Part shown: in pieces, positions 8,356 through 16,792 of the stretch
Layout of the letters: every line of letters starts with the position of its first letter
How positions within the stretch are numbered: the stretch's first letter is position 1
DNA from: Chthonomonadaceae bacterium
GTDB taxonomy: Bacteria; Armatimonadota; Chthonomonadetes; Chthonomonadales; Chthonomonadaceae
NCBI GenBank assembly: GCA_025054835.1
Contig: JANWZQ010000022.1
Location: 1 to 57,038 of the forward strand
DNA: 57,038 nt
Reading direction: 5' to 3'
The notes under the pieces: model-generated
The model's input: the letters and a program-made list of their open reading frames with translations, nothing else
Told to the model about the DNA's origin: nothing
Databases searched by the model: none
Position numbers and translations under genes: made by a program

Positions 8356-8706
8356 ATGTTCGCATTGAACTTCTACTCCGAGTTCTATGAGGAAGTCCTC
8401 CGGAACGGGCGCAAGACGGTTACCATCCGTCTGGGAGACAAGTCGAAAAAGTATGAAACGGGCATGCTGGTCTGGGTCACTGTAGGCCCCCGTTTCGGAA
8501 AACGACAGAAGCTGTTTACAGCCATTCTGGATCGGGTTGAAGTTAAAACGATCGATCAACTCTCGCCCCGTGAGATCCAGAAGGAGAATCCCGAGTTTCG
8601 CACTCCGGACGATGTGGTGCACCTGCTACGACGGATCTACTCCGAGGATATCTCGGTTGAGGATACCGTGACAGTCATTCACTTCTCACCGGTCTCCGAA
8701 TACTGA
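8356..8706 (+). CDS. ASCH-domain protein
   Basis: 116 residues. The sequence follows the ASCH (PUA-like) beta-barrel pattern: an N-terminal LNFYSEFYEEVLRNGRKT, the conserved TIRLGD element, LVWVTVG, and a C-terminal TVTVIHFS strand. ASCH domains bind RNA or nucleotides and act in RNA processing or as co-activators; some are amidohydrolases on modified nucleosides. The protein has no signal peptide and is presumably cytosolic. Its stop shares one base with the ATG of the large secreted protein downstream, so the two are one operon, which is odd for a cytosolic RNA-type protein. I would not name a specific function. Confidence 0.7.
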   Translation: MFALNFYSEFYEEVLRNGRKTVTIRLGDKSKKYETGMLVWVTVGPRFGKRQKLFTAILDRVEVKTIDQLSPREIQKENPEFRTPDDVVHLLRRIYSEDISVEDTVTVIHFSPVSEY

Positions 8707-11396
8707 TGCGCATTCCACCCGTTGTTGCATTCGCCACGCTGATGGCTCTCCTGGCGCCCTGTATCGGCTCGGCTTGCGCGCAGCAGTCCCCGGCTTCACC
8801 GGCCGGCAGGGTTGTCAGCACCGGCACCTTCACGGATCGTGATGGTCAGAAGCACACATGGCAGGTACTACCCGAACACACACTGATCTGGGATGGCGTC
8901 CCCTACATACCGGTCGGAGGTACGTTTGCCCCGCGCTCCTTTCTGGAAGATTCCGAGGTCGCCTGGGAGGCAGATACGCGCGCTCTGGCCACACTCCGGG
9001 AACGTGACCTGCGTGACATCCTCATCTGGCCCGAACAGCCCCTGCCCGGTATCCCGGCGGAGCGCATCCAGCGCTTGATTGATCATCTGGAGGCCCACGG
9101 ATTTCGCTATGGACTGGCTTTTGGCCCCGGATTGACCCTGCCTCTCACTGGATTCGTGGTACGCCCGGCCTACTACCGGCATGAGAACCAGGACAGTCTG
9201 AGTGCCTCATGGCATGTGGGCGCAGAGACCGGGGCCGGGCTCTTTACACTGGTGGACGTGAGCAGCGAGAACCGCCTGTTACGTGGCGGTCTGGTGCAGG
9301 CGCGTGAGGGTGTCATTACGGTGCCCACCGAGCCGCCTGCCGGCGCGGGGCGCGTCGTAGCAAATCTCTACCCGCGCAAGTCTCTCCCCCCGGGCGACCA
9401 TGGAAGTCTTCCGAACATCTGGCAGGGCTTCGACGATTATCGGGATCGTCTCCTGCACACGCTCAGCGCAGTGAAGTTTGGTAAGGGCCTGCGCTTCTTC
9501 CTCGACCCTCTGGCGCGCCATCTGGGACTGAGTGGCGAGAGCGACTTCCTCATTCCCGACTCGGAGGACTTCCGTCTGGAGTTCGAAGGCTATCTGGCGC
9601 GGAACCACCCTAACGTCGAAGAGTTGAAATTAGCCTGGGGAGTTACCGAAGGCGATTTCCGCACACACCAGCAACTCGCCCGGCTCATCCCTCTGTGGGC
9701 CAACGACCGGGGCATCCCCTACTTCTACGATGTGGTAACGAACCGCACCTACCGGGTGCTGAACCCGCTCCAATCCCGATGGTGGCGGGACTACCTGTCC
9801 TGCCGGAATGAGAGCATCCGCTACGCGATGCACGCGCTGGCCGTTACGCTCAAGCGGCAGGTTGCGGAGGTGCCGGTTGTCTACACGTGGACGCAATCGC
9901 ACCCCATCTTCCTGGCTCCTGCATCGGAAGAAGGTTATGACGGTCTGGGGATCGTGGTGCGCGCTTCCGGTCAGGTGTTGCTGTCACGCACACTGGGACC
10001 TGCCTACAGCCAGTCGGAACAGTCGGGCCGCACTCTGTGGTGCGTGGCCACGCAGATCCGTGGTGAAGGGCAATCATCGACCGGCCAGAACACGCCGCCG
10101 GACAACGCATCTGCCGGCGGATACGCCACCCGGGCGGAACTGTTCGCCACACTGGAAGGTCTGCGGCGTCTGGGGTTCAAGGGCTTCTTCGCCGAGAGCC
10201 TGCAGGCAAACCCGACAGACCGCAGTCAGGGCGTGACGGAGTGGCTCAGTTCACCGGAACGTCTGGAGTGGTTGAAAGAGTACGCAGGGCGCATCGAACG
10301 GGAGCCCGGCGCAGGGCGCTACGCCCCTGCTGTGCTGTTCTTTCCGCAATCGGCGCCGGGACCGGCGCGCATTGGTCCAGTACCCGGCACGAACAATGTT
10401 TTCTGGCTGAGTGCTTTCGCCGACGGAGAAGCACTGGACTGGTGGCCTTCCTACAGTGGCTATGTCCTGCGTCGTGGTGAGGGCGCAGCGGAAACGGTGC
10501 TGGTCTCCCTGCAAGGCCCGCGGAAAACGCATCTGCTGGTTCCCGATCCCAGACAGGTTCGTGCGTTCACACCGGAGTATGCGGAGATCCCGCTACGCAT
10601 ACAGGGGAAGAACACGATCGAAATTACTCTGAGTGCAACGCCAACGATCTTCCGGACCGGCGGGCAGAAGTTAGTCCCACGAGAGGCTGCAGAGGACGTC
10701 ATCCTGCAGCTGGGCGCCCTGCTCCAGCAAGCAACCGCTCAGAAATTGCCCGCAATCGATGCGGACCGGATCGCGCTCGATCGTGCAGTCTCGGATTATA
10801 GACGGGGGGACTACGAGTCGGCCTACACTTTCGCCCGTAGTTCACTGGACAATCTCACGTACCTGGCAGCGCCCTACATCTGGCTGGAAGGCGAGTATCC
10901 CTATCAGAGGGTGCACACGTTCAACGAGGTAGCGCCACACGTCGAGGCCAGCGGGGGAGCGTACTTGCGGCTTTCCACACCCCACCCACCGTCACGTCTT
11001 GGTTACGCGGCCCGCTACGTGTTTGATGTGCCCTTCGACGGCAAATACACTGTCTGGCTGGCGGGCACGGTGCCCGGGCCGAACACTTCACCGATCCGCT
11101 GGCGGATCAATACTGAGCCAGAGCGTACAATCGCAAATCCCACACCGCAGGGGCCTCTGTACTTGGGCGAGCGGTTCGGATGGTATCAGCTGGGTACAGT
11201 CAACCTGCAAAAAGGTCCGCAGCAGTCCCTGACGATCTACGTTACGGATCGTGCTACAACCCCCCCGGAGTATATTTTCTCCATCGATGCCATCCTGATC
11301 ACCCGTTCGGCCTTTGCACCCAACGGGCCCATACGCCCCATGCCAGTAGATGCTCCGGCCCTTCGCGCCTATCAGAGAAACCGCAGAAGCCCGTAG
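8706..11396 (+). CDS. Large secreted glycoside-hydrolase-like protein
   Basis: 896 residues with a signal peptide (MALLAPCIGSACAQQ, cleavage after ACA). Residues ~50-500 read like a TIM-barrel glycosidase of the GH42/GH-A type: VPYIPVGGTFAPRSF, a 'which day and where' barrel entry common to such proteins (LRDILIWPEQPLPGIP), AHGFRYGLAFGPG, GLRFFLDPLARH, an EFEGYLARNHPN segment and VPVVYTWTQSHP. A linker (~540-650) and a helical segment lead to a C-terminal jelly-roll-like domain (~740-880, YTVWLAGTVPGP, WRINTEP), plausibly carbohydrate-binding. I cannot assign the catalytic Glu pair with confidence. The gene is downstream of and overlaps the ASCH gene by 1 nt. It is likely an extracellular polysaccharide-active protein; it could instead be a non-catalytic sugar-binding relative. 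Confidence 0.55.
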   Translation: MRIPPVVAFATLMALLAPCIGSACAQQSPASPAGRVVSTGTFTDRDGQKHTWQVLPEHTLIWDGVPYIPVGGTFAPRSFLEDSEVAWEADTRALATLRERDLRDILIWPEQPLPGIPAERIQRLIDHLEAHGFRYGLAFGPGLTLPLTGFVVRPAYYRHENQDSLSASWHVGAETGAGLFTLVDVSSENRLLRGGLVQAREGVITVPTEPPAGAGRVVANLYPRKSLPPGDHGSLPNIWQGFDDYRDRLLHTLSAVKFGKGLRFFLDPLARHLGLSGESDFLIPDSEDFRLEFEGYLARNHPNVEELKLAWGVTEGDFRTHQQLARLIPLWANDRGIPYFYDVVTNRTYRVLNPLQSRWWRDYLSCRNESIRYAMHALAVTLKRQVAEVPVVYTWTQSHPIFLAPASEEGYDGLGIVVRASGQVLLSRTLGPAYSQSEQSGRTLWCVATQIRGEGQSSTGQNTPPDNASAGGYATRAELFATLEGLRRLGFKGFFAESLQANPTDRSQGVTEWLSSPERLEWLKEYAGRIEREPGAGRYAPAVLFFPQSAPGPARIGPVPGTNNVFWLSAFADGEALDWWPSYSGYVLRRGEGAAETVLVSLQGPRKTHLLVPDPRQVRAFTPEYAEIPLRIQGKNTIEITLSATPTIFRTGGQKLVPREAAEDVILQLGALLQQATAQKLPAIDADRIALDRAVSDYRRGDYESAYTFARSSLDNLTYLAAPYIWLEGEYPYQRVHTFNEVAPHVEASGGAYLRLSTPHPPSRLGYAARYVFDVPFDGKYTVWLAGTVPGPNTSPIRWRINTEPERTIANPTPQGPLYLGERFGWYQLGTVNLQKGPQQSLTIYVTDRATTPPEYIFSIDAILITRSAFAPNGPIRPMPVDAPALRAYQRNRRSP

Positions 11397-11427
11397 CCCG
11401 TCAGATCACTGCATCGGGTCCTCGCAG

Positions 11428-11640
11428 TCAACGCCGTGTCGATCGCTTTCTGGCAGCGGCTTTCGCTGTCGACGGCCCGGCAGCGTGCCTCCTGCGATAG
11501 ATCCTGCGCCGCTTGCCCGGAAAGCCCGGTTCCCCGAGCGCGTTCCGGAGAGTGGCACGTCCTGTCTCGGTCCGGGCCCAGAGGATGAAAATCGCGAACA
11601 GAATGATCGTCAGCACGGCAACCGCGAAAAAGCCGTCCAT
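11428..11640 (-). CDS. Small single-pass membrane protein
   Basis: 70 residues. One N-terminal transmembrane helix (FFAVAVLTIILFAIFILWA) is followed by a short, very basic cytosolic-type tail ending in KRRRIYRRRH and AARKRSTRR. ATG at 11640 is preceded by AGGAAGG, so a slightly longer frame from 11673 is less likely. It is the last gene of the minus-strand oxidoreductase/ApbE operon, 39 nt after the EF-hand protein. I do not recognise a family. Confidence 0.5.
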   Translation of the reverse strand: MDGFFAVAVLTIILFAIFILWARTETGRATLRNALGEPGFPGKRRRIYRRRHAAGPSTAKAAARKRSTRR

Positions 11641-11679
11641 TCCCTTCCTGTCCCCATCAGTACGCGGGCACACAGGCCG

Positions 11680-12921
11680 TCAACGCGCGATTACGGGCTT
11701 TCCGACCGGCATCCAGTCGAATGTAGGGCGCACCGCGCCATCCTGCAGCACAATCCCCGCAGGATGCCAGAGAGTTCCGCCACGGGATCCGGACGCACGC
11801 GTTGCGATGCGTCGGATACCCGCTTTGCGCGCTGGTATGACCTCACCGGGGCCTGCAACACCGTCGGTATTGGCGTCTCTCCAGACCGCAATCCCCTCCA
11901 GCTCCCGGTCCGAGAGAAAGCCATCCCGGTTATCATCCAGCGCAGCCAGCGGTTGATAGCCGTTTTCCCAGAACATCCACCAGGTAACAGAGCCGAAGAG
12001 CTGTCGCCCGGAGACAATGCGTCCTGTCTTCTCTGGATCCCAGACAAGGATCCCGGTGTTCGGCCCGACCCACTCCCACTGTCGCGGAATGCCGTCGCCG
12101 GCCAGATCAAAACGTACGCTCTTTCCGACGAGAAGGCGTTCCAGATCCTGCTTGGCCATCAGAGGAAAGATGACCGGCGTGATCGGCCGCGGTTGCGCCA
12201 GAATTTCCCGGACCACGTTGCGCATGCGGGCCATCTCCCTCTTTTCCGCATCAGTCAGAGCGCGCCCCTGCTGTAGACGCTCTATTCCCTCCAGCGCTTC
12301 CTGCGCAATCACATGCACCCCGTGCAGAGGTGGGTTCGCCCGTTCCTGATGCTCCCCGTAGCGAAAAGCCTCCCGGTAGGCCTGTAGCGCCTGCTCACGC
12401 CATGCAGGACGGCCTCCCGGCGGAGGTCCGGCGAGCCGCCCCAGACGATGTCCTTGTTCCAGCATCCAGGCATATCCCAGATAGTAGAGCCCCAGACGGT
12501 TCTGCAGATCCTGAATGCGCCCGGATGCCAGCCGGATGGCCTCCCGATAGTTCTGTACGGACTCCCGAAAATGCCGGAGTGCTGCGGCCGTGGCCTGTTT
12601 GCGCTCCGGCTCCACACGCAATGGCTGGAATGCAGGAAACTCGGGCAGGCCCTCCCCGTCCTCGCGATTGGAGTAAAGAGAGACCTCGCTGGCTTCTTTT
12701 GCGAAGGCCAGACTGTGCAGGCGCCCCAGTATGTAACGGGCATGTGCCTCTGCGGGATGTCGCCTGACATAGGCCTGCACGTTGGCGATCAGGCGTTCTA
12801 CCGGAGCGGTCAGGTCCGGGCGCGCCCATCGGGCCGGACAGGACTCCCGAAGCCAGATAGTCAACCCGACGCATGCTCCAAAAACCAGCAGATATCTCAC
12901 TGTTCCGTTTCTCGACGTCAT
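11680..12921 (-). CDS. Membrane-anchored helical-repeat protein with EF-hand loops
   Basis: 413 residues. An N-terminal hydrophobic segment (YLLVFGACVGLTIWL) anchors or exports it. Residues ~35-220 are helical and TPR-like (AHARYILGRLHSLA, ALRHFRESVQNYREAI, QALQAYREAFRYGEH). The C-terminal third carries two canonical EF-hand loops, DDNRDGFLSDRE and DANTDGVAGPGE, with acidic or Asn residues at loop positions 1, 3, 5 and 12, which predict calcium binding outside the membrane. The start at 12921 has GGAGGAAG 10 nt upstream and overlaps the apbE stop by 4 nt (ATGA), which ties it to ApbE function or expression. The specific role is unknown; a scaffold for an envelope redox complex is speculation. 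Confidence 0.6.
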   Translation of the reverse strand: MTSRNGTVRYLLVFGACVGLTIWLRESCPARWARPDLTAPVERLIANVQAYVRRHPAEAHARYILGRLHSLAFAKEASEVSLYSNREDGEGLPEFPAFQPLRVEPERKQATAAALRHFRESVQNYREAIRLASGRIQDLQNRLGLYYLGYAWMLEQGHRLGRLAGPPPGGRPAWREQALQAYREAFRYGEHQERANPPLHGVHVIAQEALEGIERLQQGRALTDAEKREMARMRNVVREILAQPRPITPVIFPLMAKQDLERLLVGKSVRFDLAGDGIPRQWEWVGPNTGILVWDPEKTGRIVSGRQLFGSVTWWMFWENGYQPLAALDDNRDGFLSDRELEGIAVWRDANTDGVAGPGEVIPARKAGIRRIATRASGSRGGTLWHPAGIVLQDGAVRPTFDWMPVGKPVIAR

Positions 12922-13952
12922 ACGAACAGCACTTCCTCCTGACCAAGCGGGATCCCCCGGGAGATCACACGTCGTTCCTTGACGCCTTCTTCGATTACCA
13001 GCAGAGCTCGACACTCCGGGCGGCGGCGCATCAGCGTATCCAGATACGCTTCGCCCTGAACGAGCAGTGCAGTAGACAGTGCGTCCCCATCTGTTGGTGA
13101 CTCTGTGACCAGTGCTGTCAGCAGGCATCCGCGGGCAGGATAGCCTGTGCGCGGGTCGATCACGTGACCGTAACGTTGCCCTTCGTTTTCGAACCACTTG
13201 CCGTGCGGGGCAGAAACAGAGAGGGCAGCATCTCGCAATGCCACGCAGGCGAGTGGTTCGCTCGCCTCGGAGAGCGGATCCCGGATGGCGACTTTCCATG
13301 CCGGTTGTTCTGGAGGAGCCCCCAGAGCGTACACCGAACTGGTTCCTCCGTGTAGCAACGCGCTCTCAACCCCGTTGTCGCGCAGAATGTCCACGGCTCG
13401 CTCCAGGGCATATCCCTTACCAATAGCACCGAGATCCAGTTGCACGCCGGACCGATCAAAGCGTACGGTGAAGTGTTCCGGGTCCAGAACAACGTGTTGC
13501 ATTCCGACAACCGCACGTGCTGCTGCGATCTCCGCTTCATCCGGCACGCGTCCGCCTCCGCGGACCAGTCCCCAGCAACGCATCAGAGGCCCCACAGTAG
13601 GGTCAAAGGCCCCTTCGGTTTCCTCCCAGAGCGTGCGGGCTCGCGCCAGAACGTGGAAAAACCGCGGGTCTACCGGCACAGGCTCCTCCGAGGCCCGCAG
13701 GTTCAGATCGGTCAGGTCGCTGTCGCTCCGGTACAGGCTGAGTTGCGCCTCCACCCGTGCGATTTCAGCCAGAGCCTCCTCGCCCGTAGCCCTCAGATAC
13801 GGTTCACTTTTGCCAAAAAGGACCAGCTCGAAGCGCGTTCCCATCGCTCGGAGCGCCAGTGTTGCCTGTTCCGGGAGGCTCATGAGGTCTCTCTCCAGTG
13901 CGCTCAGGATACGAAAGCGAGCGAGGAAGTCTCCCCGCTCGCTCTCTTTCAT
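12918..13952 (-). CDS. apbE: FAD:protein FMN transferase (ApbE family)
   Basis: 344 residues. ApbE transfers FMN from FAD to a Thr or Ser of partner proteins such as RnfG/NqrC or NosR-type FMN-binding domains, using Mg2+. Family blocks visible: ALRAMGTRFEL at the N-terminus, EGAFDPTVGPL, VQLDLGAIGKGYALERA, SALLHGGTSSVYALG, RYGHVIDPRTGYPARG and a late SPTDGDALSTALLV, which holds the metal/FAD-binding Asp and Thr residues. Most ApbEs are periplasmic lipoproteins, but here the N-terminus (MKESERGDF...) has no signal peptide or lipobox, so the enzyme appears cytosolic. A shorter start at MSLPEQ (13883) would not change that. It sits 14 nt after the second Gfo/Idh gene and overlaps the EF-hand gene by 4 nt. 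No FMN-binding acceptor is visible in the operon. Confidence 0.9.
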   Translation of the reverse strand: MKESERGDFLARFRILSALERDLMSLPEQATLALRAMGTRFELVLFGKSEPYLRATGEEALAEIARVEAQLSLYRSDSDLTDLNLRASEEPVPVDPRFFHVLARARTLWEETEGAFDPTVGPLMRCWGLVRGGGRVPDEAEIAAARAVVGMQHVVLDPEHFTVRFDRSGVQLDLGAIGKGYALERAVDILRDNGVESALLHGGTSSVYALGAPPEQPAWKVAIRDPLSEASEPLACVALRDAALSVSAPHGKWFENEGQRYGHVIDPRTGYPARGCLLTALVTESPTDGDALSTALLVQGEAYLDTLMRRRPECRALLVIEEGVKERRVISRGIPLGQEEVLFV

Positions 13953-13966
13953 GCCGCGATCTTGCC

Positions 13967-15316
13967 TCAGGCCCAGTACTTCCGGGTCTTCGGGTCGAAG
14001 TGGTAGGTCTTCCCCTTCTGATAGGCCAGATCGCCCAGCGAGATCATAACCTGCACGCGCGTTGCCAGCTCAATGTTGCAGTTGGGCACACCTCCGTTGC
14101 GGATGCAGTCGAGGAAGTTCTTCTGGTGAGTCTCGATGCGCTCGCCGTCACCGGCCTGCTCGGAGTGCTCTTCAACTTCCTCGGCCCAGACCCGTTCCGG
14201 CTTGATCTCGACGGTGTTACCACCGAAGTAGATCGTGCCCTTGGTGCCACGGATCATGTCCTGCAACCCCTGCTCATTGACCGTCGAGCCGAGGAGCATG
14301 ATGGTGGGGCCACCTTCGAAGTCCACGACCAGCGTCGTCAGGTCGGGCACCTCCCGGTCGGGCTTGTCAGGGGCGTCCTCGCGCTTTTGAATGCCGTAAA
14401 TCCCGCCGTTGGAAGAGACTCGCATGGGGTAGCCATTGGTCCCATCCTGCGGGAGGGCCATGGCGATCATCAGCGGGTGCAGGCGATGCGGGAACAGGTC
14501 TCCCACGATGCCATTGCCGTAGGCGTAGTACTTGCGCCAGCGGAAGAAGCGATGCGGATCCCACTCGGCTGGACCTACACCCCGGCGGAACGTCTCCCAG
14601 TCGACATATCCGTCGCCCTTGGCTTGCGGGCCTGCATCCGGATCAATGTGGTAGTAGTTCCACTCGCCGATACGGGAGTTGCGGCAGTAGGACCCCTGCG
14701 CCAGAACCGCTTTGCCGATGCGTCCTTCTTTGACCAGCTTGCCTGCCGCATGCCATTTCAGGTCGGAACATCCCTGAGACCCCACCTGTACGATGCGCTT
14801 GGTACGCTTTGCGGTGTCCAGCAGTTCGAAAGCTTCCTCCACGGTCTTGCACATCGGCTTTTCGATGTAGACGTGCTTGCCAGCCAGCATGCTATCTCTG
14901 GCAATCGGAGCATGCCAGTTGTCGGAGGTTGCGATCCAGACCGCATCGATATCCCTGGCCAGCGGGGAGTCGAGCAGCTTGCGGTAGTCGTCGAAGGCCT
15001 GATTGTCTTTCAACTGCAGGTAGGCCTGAGCGCCCTTCTTCCGGCGCACGTAGAGGTCGCACACTGCGATGGACTCTGTGTTGTTCTTTAACCCCTGTGT
15101 GGAGTTCTCTTTGAGCAGGCGGATATGTGCCATTCCCTGCCCTCCGACCCCCACATGCGCGATCTGAATGCGCTCGTTGGCTCCCAGCACGCGCCGCATT
15201 CCTTCTGCCGTTGTTGGCATCACAGTGGCAGTAACAGCGCCGGCAGCGACGGTCGCAGCAGAGTTGCGCAGGAACTCCCGACGTGAGGTGGTTGTCGTAC
15301 TCTTGTTCTCGCTCAT
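13967..15316 (-). CDS. Gfo/Idh/MocA-family oxidoreductase with Tat signal (second copy)
   Basis: 449 residues. The N-terminus TSRREFLRNSA is a twin-arginine export signal followed by a hydrophobic AAGAVTATVMP segment, so the folded, cofactor-loaded protein is probably exported. The NAD(P)-binding Rossmann fold starts at IQIAHVGVGGQGMAHI. The substrate domain has the conserved EKP of YIEKPMCKTVEEA, an HADSR-like region around DLFPHRLHPLM, and ends with PKTRKYWA. Family members oxidise or isomerise sugars and polyols, often with tightly bound NAD(P). It shares about the same architecture as the upstream gene, which lies 27 nt away, so both are in one operon that continues into apbE. Confidence 0.88.
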   Translation of the reverse strand: MSENKSTTTTSRREFLRNSAATVAAGAVTATVMPTTAEGMRRVLGANERIQIAHVGVGGQGMAHIRLLKENSTQGLKNNTESIAVCDLYVRRKKGAQAYLQLKDNQAFDDYRKLLDSPLARDIDAVWIATSDNWHAPIARDSMLAGKHVYIEKPMCKTVEEAFELLDTAKRTKRIVQVGSQGCSDLKWHAAGKLVKEGRIGKAVLAQGSYCRNSRIGEWNYYHIDPDAGPQAKGDGYVDWETFRRGVGPAEWDPHRFFRWRKYYAYGNGIVGDLFPHRLHPLMIAMALPQDGTNGYPMRVSSNGGIYGIQKREDAPDKPDREVPDLTTLVVDFEGGPTIMLLGSTVNEQGLQDMIRGTKGTIYFGGNTVEIKPERVWAEEVEEHSEQAGDGERIETHQKNFLDCIRNGGVPNCNIELATRVQVMISLGDLAYQKGKTYHFDPKTRKYWA

Positions 15317-15343
15317 TCGCTCCTAGCTCCTTGAGGGTTCGGC

Positions 15344-16618
15344 TCAACCCAGGTTGAACCACGCTTTCTCGAAAGTGATCGTCTTGCCGGTCATCACGGC
15401 CTCATTGGCTTTCAACGCCACCACGGTTGCCTGGTATCCTTCCAGAGCGCCCGCTCTGGGTTTGGAATTGGTGCGCACCGCATCCGCGAACGCTGTCACG
15501 GACTGATAGAGCGCAGTCTTCGTGACGTCGGCGCCGACCTTGGCCGGCTCTTTCCCTTGCGCGATCAACTGTGTGGCGTCGGCGACCATGGCGATACCAC
15601 TACCGAGGGTATCGTCGCCAATGCCGAAACGCTCCTTCTTCGCGTACACTTCCCACCCGAGCAGGCTGGAGTCGGCCTCTTTGAACATCCACGCCCGCTG
15701 GTCACGGATCAGGATGGACAACTGATCGCCCATGAGCATTTCATAGGCGCCCCCGAATGAACTCACCAGCGTGGCATCATAGTAGAAGCGCACATTCTTC
15801 GGATATTCCAGAACTACCTGTACCGTATCGGGTACCTGCATGCCGTCCTTGCCCCACGCCATCAGTGCGCCAGAACCCGACACCGATAGAGGAAGGCTTT
15901 TGAGGAACCATGAAACGATGTCGATCTGATGGATCCCTATCTCGCCCAGCAGGCCCGGTGAGGTCTCTTTATAGAGACGCCAGTTCAACTCCCGCTGGCG
16001 CTCTTCCGTCGGCGCGCCACGCAACCAGGTTCCTCGCTTGTGCCACTGCGCCTGACCGCCCACACATTTTTTTAGATCTCCGATGAACTTGACCACATGG
16101 TTGTGTTGTTTGTTCGAACGGTACTGCAGTCCTGCCTGAAACACGGTTTTCGCCGCGAGACCGGCCTTCGCGATCGCCTGCGCGTCCTCGATGGTGGTGG
16201 CCAGAGGCGCTTCGCAATAGACGTGTTTGCCCGCTTGCAACGCATCCAGGACGATCTCACGATGCCTGTGAGACGGTGTGGCCACAAAGACTGCGGTTAC
16301 ACCCTTCTGCTCCAGCAGCTTGCGATAATCCGTGTAGAACTTTGCGCCGGGAGCGCTTTCGGTCGCTTTCTTCAACCATGCGGGCGAACTGTAGGTATCG
16401 CACACGGCCACACAGGGCGTATATCCAGTTTTCGCCAGAGAACCGATGATTTCCCGGCCCTGTGGCCCCAGACCGATCACCGCACAGGGCACAGGGGGAC
16501 CGGCGGTTTTGGAAGCCCCACCAGTGGGTTGCTGCGCCTGTATCTCTTCAACCACCATGCCGAACGCCATGGTCAACGCGCTGGCTGTAGTGTCACGCAA
16601 AAAGTCGCGTCTGTTCAT
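15344..16618 (-). CDS. Gfo/Idh/MocA-family oxidoreductase with Tat signal (first copy)
   Basis: 424 residues starting at MNRRDFLRDTT, a twin-arginine signal with a hydrophobic stretch and an AQA cleavage site. The Rossmann motif is VPCAVIGLGPQGREII. The catalytic Lys is expected in YCEAPLATTIEDA, where the usual EKP is changed to EAP, so the common EKP Lys is missing. The C-terminal domain includes EIGIHQIDIVSWF (His motif). ATG 16618 is preferred to a longer frame because the twin-Arg motif then sits at the very N-terminus. This is the first gene of the operon from the promoter at 16730-16758. The substrate is unknown; a sugar or inositol derivative is likely from the family. Confidence 0.85.
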   Translation of the reverse strand: MNRRDFLRDTTASALTMAFGMVVEEIQAQQPTGGASKTAGPPVPCAVIGLGPQGREIIGSLAKTGYTPCVAVCDTYSSPAWLKKATESAPGAKFYTDYRKLLEQKGVTAVFVATPSHRHREIVLDALQAGKHVYCEAPLATTIEDAQAIAKAGLAAKTVFQAGLQYRSNKQHNHVVKFIGDLKKCVGGQAQWHKRGTWLRGAPTEERQRELNWRLYKETSPGLLGEIGIHQIDIVSWFLKSLPLSVSGSGALMAWGKDGMQVPDTVQVVLEYPKNVRFYYDATLVSSFGGAYEMLMGDQLSILIRDQRAWMFKEADSSLLGWEVYAKKERFGIGDDTLGSGIAMVADATQLIAQGKEPAKVGADVTKTALYQSVTAFADAVRTNSKPRAGALEGYQATVVALKANEAVMTGKTITFEKAWFNLG

Positions 16619-16729
16619 CGAAGTTCCGTTCCTTACCTGAGAGAGGGCGATCCGCATTCCACATGCTGCGGGTCGCAGTATCTTTTCCGTTGCTCATTGC
16701 GCCGTAGAGTGTTGCCACTGCTTGCCAGT

Positions 16730-16758
16730 ATTCTACCTCTGTCCCCGAAATTCCTCAA
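16730..16758 (-). promoter_or_regulatory. Promoter of the Gfo/Idh-apbE operon
   Basis: On the minus strand TTGAGG (16758-16753), a 17-bp spacer and TAGAAT (16735-16730). The leader of about 105 nt contains an imperfect 10-bp inverted repeat (16647-16656 with 16667-16676). Confidence 0.55.
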
Positions 16759-16792
16759 CAGATTCTGGCATCAGGATTGCGTTCTTTCGAAA

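Noticed and set aside
16647-16676. Imperfect 10-bp inverted repeat in the Gfo/Idh leader
   Set aside because: On the transcribed (minus) strand one pair is a C-A mismatch and no T-tract follows, so I do not call an attenuator.
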